This document shows positions 23,436 through 35,600 of a stretch of DNA of 64,000 nucleotides, one piece after another; the first letter of the stretch is position 1, and each line of letters starts with the position of its first letter. The stretch is from assembly GCA_003116995.1 (NCBI GenBank), contig BDSL01000008.1:744001-808000 (forward strand), in the 5' to 3' direction. The position numbers and the translations under genes were made by a program. The stretch is from Yamagishiella unicocca (lineage: Eukaryota; Chlorophyta; Chlorophyceae; Chlamydomonadales; Volvocaceae). Under the pieces are notes generated by a model. That model saw only the letters and a list, made by a program, of their open reading frames with translations. It did no database searches and was not told the DNA's origin.

Positions 23436-25281
23436 ATTGCGTAATGGCTCAGCCGGCCCTACGTTACTAAACCAACATCAAGCGCAAACAGAAGTTCTGC
23501 TTTGTAAGTACGGAACTTGCAAAGAAAGGCGGGAATACCGTACTCAGGCTTCTCAACGGTTGCCACAATCGCCGATACTTCCCACGCGGCATGTCTTACG
23601 CAAGCAAACTAACCAGTATAAGTTGCTCTTTTGCTATACATCCGATGCGTGTCTTGAGGCGACTGTCCCCCATGGTCCAGGACGCAAGCGTTATGACACG
23701 TACGAACTTCCCATGTAAGCCGATGACGCGGATTAAGGAACCTTGTGTGCTTCAGTATTATTCAGTCAGGGCCACTGGATATCATACTGGCAGCAGCCGT
23801 GGCCGGCGCCAATGAGCATGTGAGGTACCCCCCCAGGCCCCTTCCTAGTGTCGTTTTCGCAACCCCCCTAGTATCGTGTAACCGGGTCTTCTCTCCCCCC
23901 CCCTAGCGGCGCCCGACCACTACTGGACGGCTGAACGCCTTGAACACGGGCATCATCCACTCAGCTCTCGGGCCAAAGATATGTTTCAAGTATACCAGCA
24001 TAACAGTGTCCTCCACGGTCCTCCTTAGCACTTCCCCGTCGCTGCAAGGCGTTTGGCGCAGTCGCCACTTCCGTGCATCTGCAGCCCGGCGTCACTGCTG
24101 TCCTCGACTGCGGCGCGGTCAACTCCAGGCTAGGCCGCAGCACGGCCGCAGCAACCGCCCGGCGGATTGAGGAGTTGAGGTCCTAAGAACAATGCCGCAT
24201 CCACGAGGCAGTCCCTGATGGTCATACTTGGTACGTCTAGCAACTGTACAAGTAACTGATCACTTCATGATCACTTTGCTTAGCGCCGGTTTAACATACC
24301 TTGCAGTGAAGCTCGGTCAACGTGACCAGGGTGCGAACGGACAAGGAACCCTGTTACTAAGCGCCATCAAGTCATGCCACGGGGGCCATGACCTGCCACG
24401 CTTATTTAACTGCTGCTCTCCCTCCGTTCTAGCCATTATGTGCCAGCAGTGACCAATGAAAATGGTGGTTTACTAGCTTTGGGCCTTCGTCCTGGAACTC
24501 GGATCAGACCCGATCGCAACCTGGATCCTCTCTATCCACGGTGCATTGTGCGCCTCAAAGGGAGATGTCAATAACCGCACCTGTGGTCCAGTATAAGTGC
24601 ATCTGCGGTTTTCCATATCGAAGGCCGGTAGGTAACCGTAGTGATAGGGCTGATGACGTATTTTGACGTGGGGTTGCAAGTTGGTTGGTGCAGAGTTCTG
24701 ACAAGCGGCTGGCGTAGGGAAGGACGTGCTAGCCAAGCGAAAGCAAGCAAGAGGCGGCAGTCCAAACGCGAACAGCAATCCGCACAAGCCGTACAAACGT
24801 TGAGGTCTCGAATTGGGTCAGCCAGGATAGCCCATGGATTAGCGTTTACAAACAAGGCCAGGGAAGCAGTGAACCTCGGCGAACTGCTTCGCGTCACAAA
24901 CATGCCGTCCGATGAATTATCGCACCTGGCGGGTCAGGTGCGACCGTCCGCATCCGCATCCGCCGCACCCGCAACAACTAGCACTTCTTCTTATCATCTT
25001 GCCACTTCTCCATGACTTCTTTCCTCGTAACGCCATGGCGGTGGAATAACAGAACGTGGGCCGCCCCGTCATTCGATTCGCTCGACCCATCGCGACCCAC
25101 GGGCCGCTGCCAGATAAGCCGTGACCATTCCTGACTGCAGCACCGTACCCCCACTCCTACCTGCTGACACACGCAGCTCGTCGTTCCTGCTGGCTGCTGC
25201 TGGCCTAGGATAACAAGGGGCGGAGGCAGCGCTCAAAGCAGCACCGGCATTCGATGGAGACCCCCGTGGCGGCGCAAGGCG
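23436..25281. other. Spacer before ligase 3; possible 5' exon
   Basis: Lower-GC sequence with short frames. One open stretch (24641-24937, ending ...HLAGQ with donor GTGCGA) is in a phase that could splice to an acceptor at 25176 (CACACGCAG) and extend the third ligase gene upstream. It shows no similarity to the N-termini of paralogues 1 and 2, so it is not included in the gene model. Confidence 0.35.
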
Positions 25282-26796
25282 ATGCAGCAGATCCCGCCAC
25301 AGGCACCAGTGGCACCGGAGGCGCAGGAGGCGCAAGAGGCATCAGAGGGGGGGAACGTACTGGAGGCGCCGGAGACGCCGGGCCCGTCATTACCTGAGGT
25401 GCTTGTCCCACCGAAGAGGGGCGCCGAGTGCCTGCGCTGCTACGACTGGCTTCCGGAGGGATCGTGCTGCGAGGGGACATATGGCAGCACCTTGCCGCCG
25501 CAACCAAGTGACCCCGCATCGGGCTCCGGCAGCGCGGCTACTGCTTCGAAGGAGGCTGCCGGCTGCGGGCACTACTTTTGCTGCGACTGCTTGTCGGAAT
25601 ACGTGAGGGGAGCTGTGCGTGACCGCAAGTACCCGGTGGCATGCCCCATGGCCAACGCCGCCGGTGCGGGAGGTGGTGGAGCCGATGGCTGCGCGACGAA
25701 GCTGTCTCGGGAGGCCGCGCTGGCAGCGTTGGAGGCGTTCCCGCAGGAAAGACAGGTGGGGAGAGCGTGTTTGTACGAACGTACGGCAATTCGAGGCGGG
25801 CGGTTTCGTATGCGTACTGGCTGTGATTGAGGGCCGGAGTACCGCTACTTGTTGTAACGGTTACAGTGGGTTCCAGACCAAAAGGTAGAACCATCGGGCA
25901 CATCGCCTGACACTGAGGAAGACGGAGGAGACACGTTACCGTATGTGATGATGCGTAAGTCGATGATGAGGCTAAGACCGTCGTATGTCGTGATCAGCAT
26001 GCCGCTGCCCCCGTGGACCATCACCTTCACCGCCCTCGGTTTGTCGGCCGTGGATTCGCGGATTCTCTTATCAAGCCCCCCGTGGTAGGGTTGGGGTCGG
26101 TGCTCTTGTCGTGCATGTCCTCCTTTTAACTCCTCTCTGCTCCTTGAATTCCACTCCTACCGGGCCACCCACACGCACCTTCGGACAGCTGTTTGAGCTG
26201 CTGGAAGTGGAACACGCTATCAGCTCCTTGGACAGGATCTACTGCCCGCACCCCGGCTGCTCCAGCCCGCTGCTGCTGGGTGACTCCGGCGACGTGCCCT
26301 CGGACCAGCCCACCACCTGCCCCGCCTGCTGGCGGGCCTTCTGCCCCCGCTGCCTCATCACTGGCTGGCATCAGGTGCGCCCTGACCGTGTGTGTCTGCG
26401 TGTGCGTGTGCGTGTGCTAGCATGTGGTGGTACCAACATGTGTCCTTGTCGCTACCCAGCAATGCCTAAACCGCGTTTCGCCCTCTTTCCCGCCCCCATC
26501 CGCCCCTCCTCCCCCTCCCCCCCAAGGGCTACAGCTGCGCCCAGTTTCAGTCGCTCCCTGCGGACGAGCGGTCCGCCGACACTGCGGCGCTGCTTCGGCT
26601 GTCCGCGCAGCGCAGCTGGAAGCGCTGTCCGCAGTGCCGTGCGGTGGTGGAGCGGGCGGGCGGCTGCAACCACATGAGGTGCCGATGCGGGAGGCAGTTC
26701 TGCTACGCATGCGGCCAGGCCTACATCAGCGGCAAGCCCAGCCCCAACAACGTGCACGGCACCCAGGGATGCGGCTGCCCGCTGTTTCTTGGATGA
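25282..26796 (+). CDS. RBR E3 ubiquitin ligase 3 (no CCCH finger)
   Basis: Exons 25282-25755, 26189-26374 and 26527-26796, phase 0, give at least 309 residues; an extra 5' exon is possible. RING1 starts at Cys50 (ECLRC, then CGHYFCCDC). The IBR is in exons 2-3 (YCPHPGC, CPACWRAFCPRC, GWHQGYSC). RING2 has its catalytic cysteine at 267 in GGCNHMRC and keeps the closing HGTQGCGCPLF. The protein stops there, without the linker and CCCH finger of paralogues 1 and 2. The last acceptor is AAG rather than CAG. RING1 carries a Gly-rich spacer different from the other copies. Intron 1 contains two repeats shared with other parts of the window (25849-25930 and 26011-26078). All RBR zinc ligands appear present, so an active ligase is plausible. 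Confidence 0.88.
25849..25930 (-). repeat. Fragment of the TGTAACCGTTACA repeat family
   Basis: Reverse-strand copy of the right end of the 11418-11742 repeat, sitting in intron 1 of the third ligase gene. It begins GTTGTAACGGTTACAGTGGG and extends through CATCGCCTGACACTGAGG. Confidence 0.75.
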
Positions 26797-28195
26797 GGTG
26801 CCTTTTTTGTGAGGTCGCCGTGCGCCGTACGCCCGTACTTGCAGACCTACCGGCAGGCTGCGTTGCGCATAAGGCCCTGACAGTTGCAATGGTGCGATGG
26901 CGTGATGGGTGCGTATGGCCGCGTGGGTGCTGGTGGGACGCTCGATTGCTTGACAGGACGTTGGTGCTAAGTCCCATGGGTTGTCGATTGCCGTACAAAT
27001 GCCAACCGAACGCTAACCGAATGCTAACCGGATGCGACGGACCGGCGGTTGCTGCCTGGCCTGGGCTGCCTGGGGTAACAAAGGTACCTGCATGCACGGC
27101 ATCTAAAGTCTTGCGATCGGCTGTATTTGTGGCTTACGGTTGACGGTTGCTGGTTGGTATTTGGTGGTTGATGGTTGGTTTTGAACCGCACCTGCATGGC
27201 TCGGAGATATACACCTCTGTACGCGTCCGCTTTACCGAATTGCAACGGGGCGGGGCGCGTATGTAGTGTGTGGGGGTTACATAAAATAACCGGTAACTCG
27301 ACTTGGGAAGTGTAGTGGGTGTATTGTGTGTGTGGGGGGGGGGACCGGCGAAGGATACAACAGCGGCTATACCAGCGGGTCGTCGTGCCCAACAGCAGGC
27401 TCGCTCGTTAATATGCGGACATCAGAGCAACGCTGGTGGCCGTTGTCGCGCCGCCCAATCCTAAACTATTGATCCGCTCTGGGACGGCTCCCGCCGTGGC
27501 AGCAGGCGGCATACTTGTTGTAACGGTTAACAGTGTATAAGTGGCGTATACTGGCGTATAAGAGCGGCACGGACTGCAATTGAAGCACGACACAATAGCA
27601 GCCGTCGTTGCAAAAGCCAAAGCACGCGCGAGCGACGCCACCGTTTGATTTCTCCGCCCAATGCTTGGCTCAAAGCCTCGACTCACGCACATACAAGCTC
27701 AGCCCGGGACGGCTCAGGGCAACTTTTGGCCTAATCGCGCTGGCTGGGTTCACCGGCCGGGTTGACCCGCACGTGATAGCTCGAAGCTTTGTACTGGGCC
27801 TCTCTTGCTCTTACTGTGGCCGTGCAGGATACACGACCAAATACGGTGACAGCCGTGAGCTCCACCAGCAGCCGCACCGCTTACCGGCCTTTGAGCATGC
27901 ACCTGCATATGCTGCGGTCATGTTAAAGTGATTGCCGTTATAGAACAAGCATGTTCCGCACTTCCCAGCGTTGTCAAAAATAGCTTGAAACGGGCAAAGA
28001 CGACCAGCAGCAGCAGCTTGTTGCGCGCGGAAGCAGCCCCGCTTGGGAGGGACGTGTGAGCCCTCGTGAGCGATGAGTGAATAGTGTCCCATGGGTCGCG
28101 AAAGTACGTGCCTCAGGGCTCTGCGGGACTTTGCACGAGTTGCGGCGTTACCTTAATTAATTTATAAACGCAGAATCAGGATCTGGGTCAGGCGC
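26797..28195. other. Spacer between ligases 3 and 4
   Basis: No supported gene. A 35-bp piece at 27282-27316 (AACCGGTAACTCGACTTGGG) nearly matches 51008-51042 in the helicase intron. TTGTTGTAACGGTTAACAG near 27512 is another stray end of the TGTAACCGTTACA repeat. Confidence 0.45.
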
Positions 28196-29825
28196 ATGGC
28201 GCGAATCGTTCCAGTCAGGCGCACAGTTGAGTGCCAAGGCTGCTATGACAGCTTCAAACGGGACCAGGTCAAATGCGCCGGCTCGTATTCAGCCTCCTCC
28301 AGCACCTCCTCGGCCGGCTGCGGGCACTACTTTTGCTGCGACTGCTTGTCGGAATACGTGAGGGGAGCTGTGCGTGACCGCAAGTACCCGGTGGCATGCC
28401 CCATGGCCACCGCCGCCGGTGCGGGCGGCAAGGGCGGCTGCGGAATGAAGCTGTCTCGCGACAGCGTGCTGGGGGCGCTGGAGAAGCACCCGAAGGAGCA
28501 GCAGGTGAGCTAGACAGCGGGCTTCCAGCTCGAACGCACGAGTTTGTTAGGCAGGGTCTTGGCTAAGGCGGTCTTGGCTAAGGCGGGGCGAGTGTCACCA
28601 GCAGGGATCGATCGACCGACCTCTCCGCAGGCGGGGGCCGGGAGGTAAGACATGGGGGAGCAGACAGCGGCGTGCGCTGCAGCACGGACAGGAGCTTCCC
28701 CACCCGCTCCCCCGGGACACCTCCGTGTCAGTCGGTGCAATCGTAACACCGTAACTGGTGCGCGATGAGCACCGCGCCGGCCCCCGGCCAATGGCGCTCC
28801 CCCGGGACCTCTGAAAAGTCTGCATCTCTGCAAGGCTCATTATTGTTTTGGAGCGGAGGTGAGATCTTTGGGGTCCCGCTATCCTGACCGACCGACCGAG
28901 CAGGCGTTCCTGCAGTTGGAGGCGGAGGCGATCATCGACGCGAGCGGCGGTAAGAAGATCTACTGCCCGCACCCCGGCTGCTCCAGCCCGCTGCTGCTGG
29001 GTGACTCCCGCGACGTGCCCTCGGACCAGCCCACCACCTGCCCCGCCTGCTGGCGGGCCTTCTGCCCCCGCTGCCTCATCACCGGCTGGCACGAGGTGCG
29101 CCCTGAACGTGTGTGTGTGTGCGTATGTGCGTGTGCGTGTGCTAGCTTAGGACTTGCTACAGTGGGTTCCAGACCAAAAGGCAGAACCATTGGGCACATC
29201 GCCGGACACTGAAGGAGACAAAAGAGGCAGAACCCAACCGCACCGTAACGAAGGCAAACCACCACGACACCAGCCAACAGTCCAGAGGCAAACAACAGCA
29301 GCAGGCAGTGTCCCAGGGGAAATTTGCGCTACAAGGTCCCCTATCAGGAACCGACTACCAACACACCTAGCAGACCCGCAACCGATGAACCAGGGGAGCG
29401 CCGCTACGATACAACCAGAATACCCGACCGCCTCTCATCCCAGAAACCACGAGGCCCAAGCAGGACACGCCCATTCATGCTACTTGTAGTAGTAACTATG
29501 CTAGCGCGTGGTGATCCAAACATATGTTCTTGTCGCTGCCCAGCAGCCCCTAAACCGCATGTCGCCCCCTCTCCCGCCCCCATCCGCCCCTCCTCCCCCT
29601 CCCCCCCAGGGCTACAGCTGCTCCCAGTTTCAGTCGCTCCCTGCGGACGAGCGGTCCGCCGACACTGCGGCGCTGCTTCGGCTGTCCGCGCAACGCAGCT
29701 GGAAGCGCTGTCCGCGGTGCCGTGCGGTGGTGGAGCGGGCGGGCGGCTGCAACCACATGACGTGCCGATGCGGGAGGCAGTTCTGCTACGCATGCGGCGG
29801 CGGCAGCCCTTGCACCTGCAAGTGA
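28196..29825 (+). CDS. Short RBR-like ligase 4, mosaic and possibly inactive
   Basis: Exons 28196-28504, 28904-29095 and 29610-29825, phase 0, give 238 residues. RING1 starts at Cys13. Its DNA from TCCAGCACCTCCTCG to the donor is virtually identical to paralogues 1 and 2. Exons 2 and 3 instead match paralogue 3 almost base for base (IBR with CPACWRAFCPRC; RING2 with GGCNHMTC, Cys214). After CYACG the frame diverges to GGSPCTCK and stops, so the final His/Cys zinc ligands of RING2 (HGT..CGC in the others) are missing. There is no N-terminal coiled coil and no CCCH finger. Intron 2 holds a ~300 bp dispersed repeat. It may be a chimeric young duplicate, a dominant short form, or a decaying gene. 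Confidence 0.75.
29157..29460 (-). repeat. Long copy of the TGTAACCGTTACA repeat family
   Basis: Reverse complement is homologous to 11418-11742 along its length (shared stretches TCCTGATAGGGGA, TTGCCTTCGTT/TTGCCTTTGTT, TTTTGGTCTGGAACCCACTG). It lies inside intron 2 of the fourth ligase gene. Confidence 0.8.
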
Positions 29826-32650
29826 CTGGTCTCGGAGCAACTAGGGCGGGCACGTACATTGGAACGGCGCCTTGCGCGGTTAGCTGCCGGCGCGAATGCA
29901 ACCGTTTTTATGAGTAATGGGAGGAAGAAAACGGTTGCCTACGACACCCTCACTCTAACAGTTGCTACTACTGCCCTCACACCTGCGCTTTGTCATGTAT
30001 GGATCGGTGCGTTGCCTCATGGGTCCTGTTTGAATCCGAAACCGTGTTGGATCGCGTGTTGGATCTCATGCAGCCCGATTGCGGGACGAGCGAATGTCGG
30101 CGGTTCCGACAGCTGGAGGTCCAGCCACGGTGGCGGGGGCCCAGATGATGGGGCAGGGGGGCGGCCGTTGCCTATAGATTGCGAGTACAGGTGGAGTTTA
30201 CAACCCAGACAGATACAGACGTCGCCTCCGCACCACATCGCCCGACGCTATGGCTCCCCATCTGCTGGGAAACCCGCACGGCTCCGCAATGGTTTCGGAG
30301 CCAGCGGCAGCCGCGCCACCACTGAGTCCCTCCTCCTCTCCGCACCTGCAGCAAACGACGCTGCGCCTGTGTCATGAAGTCCACGGGGCTCTCCTCGCCG
30401 CTAGCATCATCACTCACTGCACCACACATCCACCGCGCGCACAAACACCCCAACTCCTTCGCCGACCAACCCTCCTCCACATAACGCCAGCAGCCAGATT
30501 CTCCTTTGTTTTCAAGCCACCCGGCTATTTAATGAATGGCTGCACAAGGAACATAAAACGCTTGTACTCTCTGGCTCCCGAAAAGAACCACACAACGCAA
30601 AGCTGCCGAGCTAAGGAGCCAGCGCAGCTAACGAGCCAGGCGCGGCGCCTTGGCTGCTTTCCCCCAGCGCTCCTCCTGTGGCCTCCTGCCCCCAAAACAC
30701 ACAACTACCACTCTCGCAATGGCTCCATCTCACAAACACACACGCACTCACGCCCACGCACCCAATTCGTTTCCGCAACCCAAATCGCCATACCGCAGCT
30801 CACACGGCTGCAATCTTCCAACACCAGTCGCCGCACGCTGGCGAACGTGCCTCGCGCCACCGACCGCTTGCATCGCCCCAACAAACCACCCGCACGGCAT
30901 AAGAAGTCGCAACCATCTTCAGCAGCTCACGGTACGGCGCCGTACAGCCAATACATGTCGACCGCGCGCACCGCTGCTGCTCCCGCGCCTGTTCCTTGGC
31001 AATGCTGCCGACGGGACGTCGGCGCCAAGATTCTACCCACCTCGCAACCCGTACAGACCATCACACAACCCATGCCCGTACCCGTCAGCTCGCCTCAGTT
31101 GAACGACAACGGAGGCGAGCTGACCAGCAGCACACGACGCTCCTCTCCAAGGTCTCCTCGCCTCAGCCGCGGTGATGTGTTAGCAGCCGAAGATGGCTTA
31201 GCGCAGCGATCGACGCCTAACATCGGCGATGTACAACAGTGGGTCCGCCACGACCCGAAGGGGAAGCTACAAGGCGGTTTATTTAGGGCAAAGCCGCAGC
31301 TGTGCCCTGATGGCATCTCCGCACTCAGGCGGCCCAAGCCTGCACTGGCCGGCACCACAACACGGAACCGTACCCGCGGACGGCCAGCCCTCTCGTAATG
31401 TAGGGTTTGCCTTCAGGGAGGGGCCCTGGGTACTCCGCAAAAACATTTTGACCCGCCGCCGCGGGCCGCCGCGTCGTCTTCGTCTCCATCCGCTGGCGAC
31501 CCGCCGCCTGGACTCTAGGGGACCAGCGGCACCACACGGCGCCCCGGCCGCATCCTCCCCCACACCACACCATACCACAAGCGGGACGGCGGATCTTACC
31601 GCACCACACCCTGTGCAGGAGGGGCCAGGCAGGTCCAACCACACCACACCACACCACACTCACTGCCACCAAGGCTCGACAAGCCCGCGTCTCGTCTGTG
31701 CCTTTACCCTGTTGTGCCGCCCAACCGCCCATACCACGTAGTGCGCACGGGTGGCCAGCCGCCCCTTACGTCCACCCTTTTCCGTCGCTGCAAGCACCAA
31801 AGCTACCAGCACATAACAGTGGTTTTAGCATCGGACACTGCTCGGGCTCCCTCTCGCGTCGCGCGGCTCAAAGCGCGAGCCGCGCGGTGTGGCTGGCGGC
31901 ATCAAAGGACGTCATGACATGAGCCCGGAGGTAAGGTCTCCCTATCGTAAGGCGGCCTGCAGTGCCGTACCCAAATAGGCCTACCGTACCGTATCAAAAA
32001 GGTCTTTCAGCATGTTTTAAGAAAAACGGCTAGTGCGCCGTACATCTCTTGTCTCTCCGTGCCTGAATCCTCGCGTCAAAAACGGCACCGTCAGCGGCTA
32101 CCTGCTGCTGCTGCTGATCCCCTCCTCCCCGGCGGCAGTACCACATATGTATAACATCGTCGACAGCAGCACTGTACACTGCGCGCCACCGTTTGTGGTT
32201 GGAAAGCGAACCCTGGCCCTCCTCCACCCCGAAGCGCCCAAACCGGTCCGGCGCACCGCACGACGAAACCCGGCCCCCTGCTGCTCCTCATCAGGTGGCC
32301 GGGCTGCGGGGGGCTGCGGGTGTGTGTGTGCTGGGGGGCCTGCCCTGCTGGGGGGGTGCTTCCGGGGGCCTGCTGGGGGGGTTTTGTCTGCCCTGCTGCA
32401 GCACCCGCCCATTCCTCCCAATGCTCTCTCTCTCTCCGCCTCCGTCCTGACGCTGGGGGGCCTTTTTGCGCCTCCCCCGCCACCACCTCCTCCACGAGCT
32501 ATCAAGTAGTAACTACGCCACCTAGCTAATAACTAGCAGCTATGCCACCTAGTAGCAGCTACTCCACCTAGTAGCAGCTATGGCACCTAGTAGCAGCTAT
32601 GGCACCTAGCTACTGGCTAGGGCTACGCCGTCGAGGCAGTAGCTAAGCAG
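29826..32650. other. Intergenic stretch with long uninformative frame
   Basis: A 382-residue plus-strand frame (30250-31398) is Thr/Pro/Ser/His-rich, lacks the GC-ending codon bias of the real genes, and has no recognisable domain, so it is not called. Simple CCACACC runs occur at 31560-31665. The right end is the 3' flank of the ADCK1-like gene. Confidence 0.45.
32507..32625 (+). repeat. ~20-bp tandem repeat near the ADCK1-like 3' end
   Basis: Degenerate units of CACCTAGTAGCAGCTATGG type, five or so, lie within 150 bp past the stop codon of the minus-strand kinase gene, so they are probably in its 3' UTR. Confidence 0.75.
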
Positions 32651-35600
32651 CTAGGCGAAGAGCGCCTCCTCCACCACGGACACCAGCGTCTCCCAGGTGC
32701 GGCCCACCAGGGAGGAGCTCCAGGACCACACCCCTAGGCCCAGCAGCAGGCAGCGCAGCTTGACGCGGTAGACGGTGGAGGTGAAGGCCCTGCGCGCGGC
32801 GTGACGAGAGGGGGGGAGGCATGGGAGATGAGGCATGGGAGCACGTAATTAAGGACCTTATTTTTTCATCTTAATTCAGGATGAACGCGCTGGGAGGCAT
32901 GGGAAGGGAAGGGCGCGCGGGGGCCCGCCAGGGCACACAGCGGCAGTTGAGGGAGTGGGGGACACACGCATCGGGCACTCTGCCCTCCGTTTGTCTCCTG
33001 TGTCGTACAACCGGGTCCCCTCGCCGTCCCCCCCGCCCCGGCCCCCGCCCCCCGCACCTGTGCAAGTACACCCCCCGGCCGCCGCCGGCCTCCCCCGCCG
33101 GCCACCCCATCGGCGGCAGCCCCCGCACCGCCACCGCCGAGTAGATCCTCAGCCTCTCCGCCATGGTGACTCCCAGCAGCGCCGAGGACGCCCGCACCAC
33201 CGTGACCACTCGCATGAGGTCCATCAGGTGGCGGCTGACGCTGGACATGACGGACGTCATGTCTCCGAAACCACGGATGCCCAGCCGCTCCCGCAGCGCG
33301 CGCTCCTCCTCCTTATTGCGAGCCCGCTGGGTGAGCAGCAGCGGCAGGATGCGGCCGCCGCGCTCGCCGGCCATGGCCAGGGAGATGTCGGCCTACCGGG
33401 GGTGAGGGGGGGGGGTAAAAGCTAATCCGCGAATCCACGGCCGACGGGTGTGTGTGGGGGGGGGTTGCAAGGAAAACCCGTGCCGCGTGGGGTGTAGAAA
33501 TAAAGATATACCCGGGAATCCACGGCCGGGTGGGGTGTGTGTGTGTGTGTGTGTGGCATAAAGACCCGGTAACACGGCATGTGTAGTGTCGTGTAGCTGG
33601 AGCATGGTCGGCGGGCAGCTGGGCAGGGGAGGAAGGGTAGAGGTGTAAACCGGTGAATCGACATTGTTGGAGGGAGAGGAGGCAGTGGTCGGGGAGGGCG
33701 GGGTGTGCTGCTCGAGGCAGTGGTCGGGGAGGGCGGCCCACCTGCGTCGGCTCATCCTGCATCACCACGGCACACCACAGCTGGCAGAACTGCTGCCGCA
33801 GCTCCGGCTCCACCTGCACGCAAGGGGAGGGAGGGGCGGGGAGGGGAGGAGGGGCGGGGGGAAGGCGGAGGCGCGGGTATTGTTCCTGTGTTTGGAGGTG
33901 CGGCACTAGGTGCAGGGCACCCGGCAGGCAAGGGGTATGACACCACCACCTTTCCACACCACGCGATCGGGCACGACCTCCCACAGCTCCGAAACCGCGA
34001 ATCCTGGTAACCGTGCCGCTTTCCCCCGCTTGACCACCCCCCACTTGACCGGCCCCACTTGACCGCCCCCCACTTGACCGCCCCCCACTTGACCGGCCCC
34101 CACTCCCGCCCGGACCCCAGACCCCGCACCCGCACTCAACCCTACCTCGAGGTATGTCCCGTGGTCGAGTACGACAATTTCAAAGCCCCGCCTGCTGCCC
34201 CGGAGCAGCCACCGCAACCAGCTGGGCCGGCCTGGGGTGTCGTAGGGTGGGGAGACGTAGGGTGGGGTGACGGAGGGTGGGGTGACGTAGGGTGGCGAGT
34301 CGTAGGGTGGGGAGTCGTAGGGTGGAGAGTCGTAGGGTGGGGAGACGTAGGGTGGGGTGACGGAGGGTGGGGTGACGTAGGGTGGGGAGTCGTAGGGTGG
34401 GGAGTCGTAGGGTGGGGTGTCGTAGGGTGGGGAGTCGTAGGGTGGGGTGACGGAGGGTGGGGTGACGGAGGGTGGGGTGACGGAGGGTGGTGAGACGGAG
34501 GGTGGGGTGACGGAGGGTGGGGTGACGGAGGGTGGGGTGACGGAGGGTGGTGAGACGGAGGGTGGGGTGACGGAGGGTGGTGAGACGGAGGGTGGGGTGA
34601 CGGAGGGTGGGGAGACGGAGGGTGGGGAGACGGAGGGTGGGTGGGGAAGTGGATTGTGGAGGGTGCGGACGGGGCGGGAAGCGGTGGAGTGAGGCGGCGG
34701 AGGGGATTTGACGGCAATGGATCTCATGTGGAACCAGCTGGCGGAAAGCAACGCGGCGGTTTATAAAGGAAATCCGCGAATCCAACGGGGGAGGTGCTGG
34801 TGGCGCGCTGGTCGGGTCGGGTCGGGCCGGATAGGGCCGGGTCAGGTCAGGGCCTGTCCTTGAGATCCGCTGGCTGTGAAGGAGTGGATGGCTGACCTCC
34901 CACGGATGGAGGCCAACATGGTTGCGGTCGTACCTTTTGGCCGTACCATAAGGTTGCCCGGGTGGGGATCTCCTGCGACATAGGGTTTTGGGGGGGGGTA
35001 AGGCCGGGGTCAGGTCGGGTCAGGTCGGGTCAGGTCGGGTCAGGTCGGGTCAGGTCAGGTGGGTTCGGGTTCCCCCCCGCACTGCTCTGACGCACCGTGA
35101 ACGTAACCCTGGACGAACATGAGCTCCCCGAACAGCTGCACCAGCTGCCGCCCCACCAGTCGGGGGTTGATGCCCTGAGGGGTGAGGGGCGTGAGGGGTG
35201 AGGGGCGTGAGGGGCGTGAGGATCGGGATATTCATTGTAACGAAATCCCGATATTCCAGCCCGGCCCATTGACTTTATCAAAGGCGCGACCGGAAACGTG
35301 AAGCTTCGCCGTCACTGCCAGCAAGCGGCAACCAGCGCCAAGAGCCAAACAGCAAATCGATAGACAGGCAGGCAGGCACCCACACTCGGGCAATCCACCC
35401 ACCAGGGGCGTGAGGGGGGCATGAGAGGAGACCCGTGGGTCGGCACTGAGAAGTAAAACAGATGACGTGAGGGTGGGGTGGGGTGCGGGGCGGTGTGTGC
35501 AGTAGCCGGGATAGCTCCTCCGGGGTTCCTGGGTCCGGCGGGGCAGCAACCCGGCCCATCCCATCCGCCTCCATCCTGCCCCTCCCTCCCCTCCAAACCA

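Noticed and set aside
24641..24937. Candidate 5' exon of ligase 3
   Set aside because: Phase fits an acceptor at 25176, but no similarity to the paralogues' N-termini and weak donor; kept only as a note.
30250..31398. 382-codon plus-strand open frame
   Set aside because: No domain, Thr/Pro/His-rich composition, codon use unlike the real genes, and overlapping long frames elsewhere; likely chance in GC-rich DNA.
34059..34785. Repetitive frames of ~145-280 codons on both strands (GWGDGGWGD, PPSVTPPSV)
   Set aside because: They are translations of the 15-bp intron minisatellite of the ADCK1-like gene, not proteins.
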